DNA of 64,000 bases from an uncultured Bacteroidales bacterium (GTDB taxonomy: Bacteria; Bacteroidota; Bacteroidia; Bacteroidales; UBA932): NCBI GenBank assembly GCA_900316955.1, contig ONEX01000006.1, positions 124,001 to 188,000 of the forward strand, in the 5' to 3' direction. Below, piece after piece: positions 9,332-16,205 of the stretch. Position 1 is the first letter of the stretch, and each line of letters begins with the position of its first letter. The notes beneath the pieces were generated by a model. It did not search any database and was not told where the DNA came from. It worked only from the letters and a program-made list of their open reading frames with translations. Position numbers and translations under genes: made by a program.

Positions 9332-9363
9332 CAAAGATAGAGTTTTTTCCGACGGGAAACAAT
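9332..9363 (-). promoter_or_regulatory. Promoter of the NurA-HerA-Hsp90-rSAM operon
   Basis: On the minus strand the -7 box TATCTTTG (complement of 9332-9339) is preceded by ATTG with exactly 20 bases between. This is the Bacteroidota primary-sigma arrangement. It predicts a leader of about 200 nt before the NurA-like start at 9119. Confidence 0.65.
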
Positions 9364-9454
9364 GTTTCGTTTGGAAAAAGCGTCTCTGTTACCCTGAGAT
9401 TCCAATTTGGTCTAGTGCACATCCCGCCTTCCATTGGCCATATCGCGGCAGATG

Positions 9455-9470
9455 CCGGTTTGCAAACCGG
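9455..9470. repeat. Perfect 16-bp palindrome
   Basis: CCGGTTTGCAAACCGG is self-complementary over all 16 bases. It lies in the gene-free stretch 9364-9596, which otherwise shows only REP-like palindromes and no convincing ORF. Confidence 0.5.
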
Positions 9471-9523
9471 GGTCTGCCTCGACTTGATGCGTACAATCGT
9501 GTATTGCTCCAGACTTGATTCTG

Positions 9524-9566
9524 ATTCCGGGTCAAGCCCGGAATGACGGAAGGTCAAGCCCGGAAT
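9524..9566. repeat. REP-like palindromic repeat (1.5 copies)
   Basis: ATTCCGGG-tcaag-CCCGGAAT followed by GACGG, then a second half copy (AAGCCCGGAAT). The same unit occurs at 10677-10697 and 20465-20485, and a sequence variant with the same architecture and GACGG tail occurs twice near 61.5-61.7 kb. Confidence 0.55.
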
Positions 9567-9596
9567 ATCGGTGTTTCCATCTGGGGAAGGTTTAAT

Positions 9597-9831
9597 CGGG
9601 CGGCGGGAGGCTACGGCGGATTTCGGCTTTCATCGACCGCGAGCCGCGAGGGAAGGCGCGGTCCAGGCAGGGATGACGGCGTCTGTTTGAGCGCTAGTTA
9701 GGCCCGCCTGCGGGACTAACTGAGCGAGTTCGCCGTCAAGCGCCTTCCCGACACCGTGCGAGCACGATGAAAGACGCATGACCGTGCGAGCACGATGAAA
9801 GACGCATGACGCCGTAGCCTCCCGCCGCCCG
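9597..9831. repeat. 235-bp imperfect hairpin/cruciform element with internal 28-bp tandem duplication
   Basis: Terminal 22-bp inverted repeats are perfect (9597-9618 and 9810-9831). Inside, further arms pair imperfectly: GGGAAGGCG at about 9651 with CGCCTTCCC at about 9741, GACGGCG with CGCCGTC, and a central CTAGTTAGGCCCGC / GGGACTAACTGAG stem-loop near 9695-9723. The right arm contains two back-to-back 28-bp copies (9753-9780, 9781-9808). No ORF in it looks real. It could be a MITE-like non-autonomous element or a structured RNA. Confidence 0.6.
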
Positions 9832-9875
9832 CAAGACCTTTCCCGATTATAGTTTTCTCTCCTAGTTATCATCTC

Positions 9876-9906
9876 TTGCACTATTCAGTCGCCTTGCCTA
9901 TATTTG
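9876..9906 (+). promoter_or_regulatory. Promoter upstream of the orphan gene at 10077
   Basis: TTG at 9876-9878, 20-bp spacer, TATATTTG at 9899-9906: a good Bacteroidota promoter. It implies a leader of about 165 nt before the ATG at 10077. Confidence 0.6.
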
Positions 9907-10076
9907 CATAAGGAAATGGTCGTGAAATCGGCCGGTAATGAAATCAGGAGCATCTGAGCTTCCCATTCGGGAGCAGCTCCCTTCACAAAACCTATTGTTT
10001 TATTTTCAAGGGAAATCCATATCCTAGTATGGAATTTCGCTTTCATTTCCAGTAGTTAATACTGTTACCAGTTTTT

Positions 10077-10562
10077 ATGGATGATTCCTGTGATTTGTTC
10101 GTTCTGTACGAACAGTATCCAAATGGTGGGAAGATTTGGCTGATGCTAGGTCTGGAGGAGACCACAGGTTCGGATTATGATGACATACTAACCCTAGCTA
10201 AATGCTTGGCAGAAAGCGGACATGAAGTAAAAGTACTTCATGCCATTCACTATAAAGATCCCTTGTATCGCAAAGTGTTTGGCGAACTGATTGGGACGCG
10301 CTATTACCGAAAATGCCCTGACCTCCTTGTCGATGGCATTTTTGTCGAGTATGAATCGTATAAGACTGACCAACCCAAAAAGGCTTTTCGAAACATGTTG
10401 CATAATGGGCTGGCTCAGTCCGACAACATCATACTCCGCCAATGTTGTCTAACTGATGGGTATATGTCACAACAGATACATGGTCAAATATTGGACGGAA
10501 TCCCTATATCACGCGTATGGATATTCGATGGAAAAGAAGTACGGCTGCTATATAAATACTGA
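10077..10562 (+). CDS. Orphan 161-residue protein, possible CdiA-CT/PDDEXK-like nuclease fold
   Basis: No signal peptide or membrane segment. The middle has KCPDLLVDGIFVEYESYK (about residues 81-98), an Asp...Glu-x-x arrangement on two beta strands like that in CdiA C-terminal tRNase-type and restriction-fold nucleases of Bacteroidota. A canonical E-x-K is not present, so activity is doubtful. It is AT-rich, flanked by palindromic elements and its own promoter and terminator, and sits between the Hsp90/HerA operon and core genes, so it is probably acquired. Function is not known; the nuclease idea is tentative. Confidence 0.5.
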   Translation: MDDSCDLFVLYEQYPNGGKIWLMLGLEETTGSDYDDILTLAKCLAESGHEVKVLHAIHYKDPLYRKVFGELIGTRYYRKCPDLLVDGIFVEYESYKTDQPKKAFRNMLHNGLAQSDNIILRQCCLTDGYMSQQIHGQILDGIPISRVWIFDGKEVRLLYKY

Positions 10563-10607
10563 GGGCTGACGATAATCACGCCAGCCCAAAGATCAGCGAA
10601 TCCGTAG

Positions 10608-10635
10608 AATCGCTACTGCAAATGTAGCGATTTTT
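10608..10635 (+). terminator. Rho-independent terminator after the 10077 gene
   Basis: AATCGCTAC-tgcaaat-GTAGCGATT followed by a T run. It is preceded at about 10563 by another stem (GGGCTG...CAGCCC). Confidence 0.65.
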
Positions 10636-10676
10636 CGGAAAATCACAAGCTTTTTTTCATCAAAAAGAAAACAAAG

Positions 10677-10697
10677 ATTCCGGGTCAGGCCGGGAAT
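10677..10697. repeat. REP-like palindrome ATTCCGGG-n5-CCGGGAAT
   Basis: Another copy of the intergenic palindrome seen at 9524 and 20465, again followed by GACGG. It sits just past the stop of the minus-strand aldo/keto reductase and may help terminate that transcript. Confidence 0.5.
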
Positions 10698-10702
10698 GAC
10701 GG

Positions 10703-12088
10703 TCAGATCTTCGCGGCGAGCTCGCGGATGCGCTGCATGTGCTGCGGGATGCTGATGTGCTGCGGGCACTTGCGCAGGCAGGCGTTGCAGCCGATGCAGG
10801 CATCGGCCCGGACGCCTTCTTCCTGCGCCTTGTACGCTTTCAGGAAAGCCTTGCGCTTCTCGATGACATTCTTGTCGCCGGTATCCGGGGACAGGAGCGC
10901 GTCGCTGGCGCTGTTGAAGATCTTGAAGTTGCCGGGAATGTCCACGCCGGCCGGGCAAGGCATGCAGTAGGCGCAGGCCGTGCACGGGATCTGGCCCTTG
11001 GACTTGAGCAGGTCCGCGACCGTGAGCATGAAGTTGTGCTCCTGCTCGTCGAAGGGCTTGAAGCCCGTGAACAGGGAGACGTTCTCCTTGAGCTGTTCCA
11101 TGTTGGACATGCCGCTGAGGGTGACCATCACGCCGGGCAGCGAGCCCACGAACGTGAGGGCGTTCGCGGCGGGGGTAAGGTCGGGATGGCGCTCTTTCAG
11201 CACGGCGGCGATGTTGCCGTCCACGTTCGCGAGCTGCCCGCCCTTGACCGGTTCCATCACCAGGGCCGGGATGCCCTTGCTCTCCAGGTACTTGTACAGG
11301 TACTCGGCGCTGGTCGTGCCGGAGGAGCCGCCCCAGCCGCGGGACATTTCCTTCCAGTCCACATAGTTGAGCTGGATCTGCACGAAATCCCAGTCGTAGA
11401 GGTCCACCAGGCCGGGAAGGTCGTCATTGGTCCCGTGGAAGGAGAAGCCGATGTGGCGGATCCGGCCCTTCGCCTTCTGTTCCAGGAGCCAGTCGAACAG
11501 GCCGTTGTTCTTGAACCGGGTCTCGAACCCCCGCATGTTCTGCAGGTTGTGCAGCAGGAGGAAGTCGATGTAGTCCACATGGAGATTCTTCAGGGAGGTC
11601 TCGAACATCTGCTGGCCTGCCTCGAGCGTGGCGCGGCCGTTCATGTTGGAGATCTTGGTCGCGATCTTGAAGGACTCGCGCGGATGACGGGCCAGGGCCT
11701 TGCCGGTCACCTTCTCGGACTCGCCGTAGGCTGGCGCCGTGTCGAAATAGTTCACGCCGTGGGCGATGGCGTAGTCCACCATCGCATTGACGGCTTCCTG
11801 GTCCAGGGGCGCGTTGCGGCCGAAGCCGCCGCCACCGCCGCCCAGCGTGGGCAGGCGCATGCAGCCGAGGCCGAGCATGCCCAGGGTCTCCCCCATCTTG
11901 CTCCAAGTGCGGGTGTCGATCTTGGTGCCGGCCGGCGCCTCTTTCCAAGGGCCGGGCAGGCCGGCGGGCGCGCCGGAGCGGTTGGCCGCCCGCGCGGCGT
12001 CACACAGCATCGGCCCGCAGAAAGCGAGTCCCATTCCGGCGAGGAACATGCCCCGCAGGGCCTCGCGACGGGTCATCTTGTCTTCCAT
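10703..12088 (-). CDS. Tat-exported aldo/keto reductase with C-terminal ferredoxin domain
   Basis: 461 residues. The N-terminus MTRREALRGMFLAGMG has a twin-Arg followed by a hydrophobic stretch, indicating Tat export. Residues about 60-370 form the aldo/keto reductase barrel (FDTAPAYGESE, then the KI and LLLHNLQN strands). The C-terminus has CTACAYCMPCPAGVDIP and CIGCNACLRKCPQHI, two 4Fe-4S-type clusters, as in the Fe-S aldo/keto reductases common in Bacteroidales. It likely reduces a carbonyl with electrons routed through the clusters; the substrate is unknown. It is the last gene of a minus-strand run, 12 bases after the phosphatase gene. Confidence 0.88.
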   Translation of the reverse strand: MEDKMTRREALRGMFLAGMGLAFCGPMLCDAARAANRSGAPAGLPGPWKEAPAGTKIDTRTWSKMGETLGMLGLGCMRLPTLGGGGGGFGRNAPLDQEAVNAMVDYAIAHGVNYFDTAPAYGESEKVTGKALARHPRESFKIATKISNMNGRATLEAGQQMFETSLKNLHVDYIDFLLLHNLQNMRGFETRFKNNGLFDWLLEQKAKGRIRHIGFSFHGTNDDLPGLVDLYDWDFVQIQLNYVDWKEMSRGWGGSSGTTSAEYLYKYLESKGIPALVMEPVKGGQLANVDGNIAAVLKERHPDLTPAANALTFVGSLPGVMVTLSGMSNMEQLKENVSLFTGFKPFDEQEHNFMLTVADLLKSKGQIPCTACAYCMPCPAGVDIPGNFKIFNSASDALLSPDTGDKNVIEKRKAFLKAYKAQEEGVRADACIGCNACLRKCPQHISIPQHMQRIRELAAKI

Positions 12089-12100
12089 AGTCGTATCCTT

Positions 12101-13402
12101 TTATTGTGTTATTGCCGGGTGTCCTTCCCAGAAGCGCTTGACGTCGCTCCAGTGATAGTAGGGGGCGCAATCGGTCTTGATGGGAATGGAGGTTTCATTT
12201 TCGTTCAGGAGGAACTTGACGAGGATATCGTCGGAAACCGGCCCTTCGGCAGGCTCAGGGACCGCTTTCCGATAAAAGATCATCTGGATGTTCCCCGCCA
12301 TCGGGACGATCTTGTCGATGGAAATGGACTTGTACAGGTTCTTCGTGTCGGGCTTGCCGCCCAGGGTTTCCTTCAGGCCGATCAGATAGGCCAGCGGAAG
12401 CACGGAGCTGTCGTGGCTGAAGCGGAGCGTCAGCGCAGGCTTGCCTTCGCGGATCACGCGGTCCGCGATGCTTTCGATGCTGTCGCGCACCGCCTTCTTC
12501 TGCAGGTACATGGGCGTGGAGCCCGGGATGAGACCCGTCTGGCGGAGCCAGCCGGCGCTGGAACCCGCAAAGATCCGGAACAGTTCCTCCTTCGTGAAGA
12601 TGTCCGTCATCGAAAGGCCCAGTTCCGGCACGTTCTGGAAGTCCTGCGCCACGTTGTAGAGGCTCTTCATCAGGTCGGGGCCGTCCACGTACGCCTCCAC
12701 CTTGCGGACGTCCTTGAACAGGACCTTCATCAGGCGTTCAGGCTTGCTGTAGGCGTCGTCCCGGTAGGCGCTGAACTTCTTGTGGATGGCTTCCGCCTCC
12801 TCCGTGACCGCCGGCTTCACGCGACTGTCGGACACCACGAACGGCATGTCGTGCTCGCTCGCGTCCATCCGGATGTCCAGGTCCGGATTCAGGCCCTGGA
12901 GCTCCCAGCAGAAATTGAACATGCTGATCATCACGCGCCGGGAGGTCGAAGCCCGGGCATCGACCTGCAGGGGCTGCGAGAGCAACTCCGGGAAACGGTC
13001 GTACATCCGGTGGGCGATTTCCCGGTGCTGGCGGCCGCCGAGGGCGGTCAGGTCGCCGTCGCGGTTGTAGGCATCGGCATAACCGGCCTTGAGCTTCGCG
13101 AGCACTTCCTCGCCCTTGGGCGTGAGGAGGCCCAGCTTCGCGGCGCTGTCCATGGGCGTGATGGCCTGGACATAGTACTTGTTGCTGGTCATGTACCGCG
13201 ACCCGTGACGGCCGTAGTGGCTGATATAGAAGGGCTCGTACCCGGCCGGAGCCGGCGTCAGGACCTTCTGGACAGGGCCCGGATAGGCGAAGTAGGTGGA
13301 ACCGTTCCGGTACGGGTTCGCGTACATCTCCCGCTGGGAGGTTTGCGCTGCCGCTCCCACGGTCATGAGAAGGAGCAGGGCGAGGGTGAGTCTAGTCTTC
13401 AT
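12101..13402 (-). CDS. Secreted histidine acid phosphatase (MINPP/phytase-like), copy 2
   Basis: 433 residues with signal peptide MKTRLTLALLLLMTVGAAAQ. The phosphate pocket FYISHYGRHGSRYMTS carries the R-H-G-x-R signature of branch 2 histidine phosphatases; the late HD pair is in LRFSHDSSVLPL. The length and the late position of HD fit multiple inositol-polyphosphate phosphatases used by gut Bacteroidota to release phosphate from phytate. It overlaps the upstream paralogue by 11 bases, so the two form a translationally coupled tandem duplication. Substrate is inferred from the family. Confidence 0.87.
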   Translation of the reverse strand: MKTRLTLALLLLMTVGAAAQTSQREMYANPYRNGSTYFAYPGPVQKVLTPAPAGYEPFYISHYGRHGSRYMTSNKYYVQAITPMDSAAKLGLLTPKGEEVLAKLKAGYADAYNRDGDLTALGGRQHREIAHRMYDRFPELLSQPLQVDARASTSRRVMISMFNFCWELQGLNPDLDIRMDASEHDMPFVVSDSRVKPAVTEEAEAIHKKFSAYRDDAYSKPERLMKVLFKDVRKVEAYVDGPDLMKSLYNVAQDFQNVPELGLSMTDIFTKEELFRIFAGSSAGWLRQTGLIPGSTPMYLQKKAVRDSIESIADRVIREGKPALTLRFSHDSSVLPLAYLIGLKETLGGKPDTKNLYKSISIDKIVPMAGNIQMIFYRKAVPEPAEGPVSDDILVKFLLNENETSIPIKTDCAPYYHWSDVKRFWEGHPAITQ

Positions 13403-14723
13403 CGTCAGGGATCTCCTTATAAACCAGGTGGGCGGCCTCGATCATGTTCCGGTAGTACGGCTCCACATCGGACCAGTGATAGTAGGGATAGCAGTCGGTG
13501 GCAAGCGGAATGGACGTCTCGTTCTCGTTCATCAGGAACTTGACGAGGATATCGCCGGAAGCCGGCCCTTCGGCAGGCTCAGGGGCCGTCTTCCGGTAGA
13601 ACACCAGCTGGATGTTCGCCGCCATCGGGATCAGGCGGAAGATGGAGAAGTGGTTGTGCAGGTCCTCCATGTCGTCCGTCGCGTGGATGGCCTCCTGGAA
13701 GCCCAGGATGAAGGAGAACGGCAGCACGACGCTGTCGTGGCCGAAGCGGAGGCGGAGGCCGCTGCCGCCGGAGGCGATCATCCTGTCGGCGTCGTCCAGG
13801 AAGTTCTGGAGCAGCGGATAGAGGCGCCAGTAGGCGGTCCGGGCGCCGGGCATCAGGCCCTCCCACAGGCACCAGCTGGCATTATAGACCCGGAAACCGT
13901 CGATCATGCCCTCCTCCCCGAACAGGTCGTCGAAACGGAGGTTCAGCTCGGGCACGCAGTACATGTCGGAAGCGACATTGTACAGGTCGTCGGCGAAGGT
14001 GTACGGGTCGATGAAGGTCTTCGCCCGCTCCGGGTCCTTGAAGATAGCGGCCATCTGCTTTTCCCCGCTCAGGAGCCGCTGCTTGAACTGCTTGAGCTTC
14101 CGGTACAGGGCGTCGTCCGTCGCGCTCTCCGGGACCACGATGCGCTTGTCGGCCGTGATGTAGTGCATGTCGTGCTCGCTCGCGTCCATGGAGATGTCCA
14201 GCGTGGGATTCAGCGACTTGAGCTCCAGGCAGAAGTTCGCCATGCTCAGCATGACGCGCCGGGAGGTGGAGGAATTCGCCTCCACGAACAGCGGCTTCGT
14301 CATCAGCGAGGGATAGTTGTCATACATCCGCCGGGCGATGGCCTTGTGCTGGCGGGCGCCGAGCGTCGTGAGCTCGCCGGCCCGGCCCTCCGCGTCGGCC
14401 GCCGCGACCTTGATGCGGCGGCGGACATCCTTTCCGTAGTCCGTCAGGAGGTCCAGCGTCCGGGCCGTGTCCAGCTGCTGGCGCAGCCGGCGGTACGTCT
14501 TGTCGCTCGTCATGTACCGCGCGCCGTGGCGACCGTAATGGCTGATGTAAAAAGGCTCATACCCCGCTGGCGCCGGGGTCAGGTGGCCCGTCGGGAGGGG
14601 ATAGTTGGCATAGTTGCCAGCCGTGAGCTCCATGTGGGAGAGGAGTTCCTCCCGGGAGGTCTGCGCGCCCGCCATCCATCCCAGGACGAGCAGGCCCAGC
14701 AAGGCGAGTCCGATTCGTTTCAT
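13392..14723 (-). CDS. Secreted histidine acid phosphatase (MINPP/phytase-like), copy 1
   Basis: 443 residues, signal peptide MKRIGLALLGLLVLGWMAGAQ. It has FYISHYGRHGARYMTSD (R-H-G-x-R) and a late LRFGHDSVVLPF. It is clearly paralogous to the next gene; both share the C-terminal run GDILVKF/LNENETSIP...YYHWSDV. The 11-bp overlap between stop and next start favours co-expression. The two enzymes may differ in substrate position or pH preference, which cannot be read here. It starts 5 bp after the S4-protein gene, so it may be co-transcribed with it. Confidence 0.87.
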   Translation of the reverse strand: MKRIGLALLGLLVLGWMAGAQTSREELLSHMELTAGNYANYPLPTGHLTPAPAGYEPFYISHYGRHGARYMTSDKTYRRLRQQLDTARTLDLLTDYGKDVRRRIKVAAADAEGRAGELTTLGARQHKAIARRMYDNYPSLMTKPLFVEANSSTSRRVMLSMANFCLELKSLNPTLDISMDASEHDMHYITADKRIVVPESATDDALYRKLKQFKQRLLSGEKQMAAIFKDPERAKTFIDPYTFADDLYNVASDMYCVPELNLRFDDLFGEEGMIDGFRVYNASWCLWEGLMPGARTAYWRLYPLLQNFLDDADRMIASGGSGLRLRFGHDSVVLPFSFILGFQEAIHATDDMEDLHNHFSIFRLIPMAANIQLVFYRKTAPEPAEGPASGDILVKFLMNENETSIPLATDCYPYYHWSDVEPYYRNMIEAAHLVYKEIPDDED

Positions 14724-14728
14724 ATACG

Positions 14729-15175
14729 TTACAGGGTTTCCAGGTCTTCGTCGGATAGGCCGAAATGGGCGGCCACGTCTTCGGGGATGTCATGGAAATC
14801 GATGGCATCCCAGGCGTCCTCGATCTCGCGGCGGTCCTTCTTGGTGGGACGGCCCGCCCCGCGGTCGCGGGTGATGAAGAAAGTCTCCACCGGGGCGCGG
14901 AGCTTCTCCAGCTCGGCCGCCGGCGTCAGGTTCTGGGCGTACTCGGGGACGAGTTTCGCCCCTACGCGGCGCTCCAGGGGCTGCAGCACCTTGTAGGTGT
15001 AGGTGACGGACCCTTTCTTGACCGTCAGGACATCGCCGGGCTTCACCTCCTTGGAAGGCTTGGCATTGACCCCGGCGACCTTCACCTTGCCGCCCTTGCA
15101 GGCGTCGGTGGCGTCGGTCCGGGTCTTGAAGGCTCGGATCGCCCAGAGGAACTTGTCGATGCGTGCGTCGGCCAT
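14729..15175 (-). CDS. S4-domain RNA-binding protein (Hsp15-like)
   Basis: 148 residues. The N-terminal S4 fold is plain: RIDKFLWAIRAFKTRTDA, then GKVKVAGVNAKPSKEVKPGD. This matches the Hsp15/HslR family, which in E. coli recognises stalled 50S subunits carrying nascent chains. The C-terminal part has a basic GRPTKKDRREIED and an acidic tail. It lies one base after manA and 5 bp before the phosphatase pair, probably in one transcript. The exact ribosomal role in Bacteroidota is inferred. Confidence 0.85.
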   Translation of the reverse strand: MADARIDKFLWAIRAFKTRTDATDACKGGKVKVAGVNAKPSKEVKPGDVLTVKKGSVTYTYKVLQPLERRVGAKLVPEYAQNLTPAAELEKLRAPVETFFITRDRGAGRPTKKDRREIEDAWDAIDFHDIPEDVAAHFGLSDEDLETL

Positions 15176-15176
15176 G

Positions 15177-16202
15177 TCAATTCAGTTCAGGGTCAGGCAG
15201 TTCGTCGCCCTCGAGGCCGTCGTATTCCTCCCCTTTCAGGTAGGGTTCGGCGTTCGGGTCGATGTACTCGTCTTTCTCGTGCCGGGGCTCGAGCGTAACC
15301 TCCAGCAGGAGGGTGCCGTGGGCTTCGGGTGTAAGCGTAAGCTGCTGGATTTCAGCGGGGACCACGATGGCCTCCCCCGCATGGAAATGAAGCGGCGTCA
15401 TCCCTTCCACCGCCAGCGAGCCGGCGCCTTTCACGCAGGCGTACAGCAGGAAACTCCCGTTGTTCTCGGCGCCGATGCGCACGGGATTCATCAGGCGGAT
15501 TTCCGACACGGAAAACTGCGGGGTGACGGCGATCTTTTCCGTCACGGCCTCCGGATCGCCCTTCGCCGGGGCGACGCGGTAAGGATTGAAGTCGATCAGG
15601 TCGAAGGCCTCCTCCAGGTGGAGTTCAGCCTCCGGGTCGTCCCAGGCGTGGAGCCGGAACCAGAGTTCGGAGGACTCGGCGACTTCCAGGAGCCGGACGT
15701 CCTGCGCGGCATGGACCATGCCCGGGGTGACGAGGTAGTGCTCCCCCACCTTGGGTTTCACGACATTCAGCAGGTCCTCCACCGTGCCGTCCTGGCACTT
15801 GCGCCAGAACTCCTCGGCGGTGACTTCCCGCTTGAAGCCGAGGAAGAGCTTCGCATCGGCCCCGGCCGCGGCCACATACCACAGGGCCGTCTTGCCGAAG
15901 GCGTCGTAGCGCTGCTCGGCGGACTCGTCGTCCGGGTTCACGTGGAGCGAGGTGCGGCCTTTGATGTCCAGCCACTTGACCATCACCGGGAACTGCGTCC
16001 CGTAGTATTCGAAGGGGACCTCCCCGGTGAAACGCTCCAGGTAGGTCTGCATGATGTCGCTGATGGAGTTGCCGGACAGCCAGCCGTCCAGGGCCACGGA
16101 GTCGATGTATCCGAGGTCCGCGATCCGGTATTCGGCGATTCCCCACTTGCGCTCCACCTTTTCGGGGCGGAAGCGCATCGGTGTCAGTTTCTTTTCGTCC
16201 AT
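15177..16202 (-). CDS. manA: Class I mannose-6-phosphate isomerase
   Basis: 341 residues. Recognisable by WGIAEYRIADLGYIDS, the cupin zinc-site region KWLDIKGRTSLHVNPDD (type I PMI has Gln/His ligands here) and a second cupin half with LHFHAGEAIVVPAE. It interconverts mannose-6-P and fructose-6-P, linking mannose use and GDP-sugar synthesis. It is slightly shorter than enterobacterial ManA (391), as usual for Bacteroidota. It sits 3 bp after sppA and 1 bp before the S4 gene. Confidence 0.85.
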   Translation of the reverse strand: MDEKKLTPMRFRPEKVERKWGIAEYRIADLGYIDSVALDGWLSGNSISDIMQTYLERFTGEVPFEYYGTQFPVMVKWLDIKGRTSLHVNPDDESAEQRYDAFGKTALWYVAAAGADAKLFLGFKREVTAEEFWRKCQDGTVEDLLNVVKPKVGEHYLVTPGMVHAAQDVRLLEVAESSELWFRLHAWDDPEAELHLEEAFDLIDFNPYRVAPAKGDPEAVTEKIAVTPQFSVSEIRLMNPVRIGAENNGSFLLYACVKGAGSLAVEGMTPLHFHAGEAIVVPAEIQQLTLTPEAHGTLLLEVTLEPRHEKDEYIDPNAEPYLKGEEYDGLEGDELPDPELN

Positions 16203-16205
16203 TCC

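Noticed and set aside
9214-9881. ORFs of 83-110 codons in the intergenic region
   Set aside because: They run through palindromic repeats and the 235-bp hairpin element; no protein-like composition.
10739-13543. 934-codon open frame on the plus strand
   Set aside because: It is antisense to the aldo/keto reductase and phosphatase genes; the composition is the Arg/Ala/Val/His-rich product typical of shadows in GC-rich DNA.
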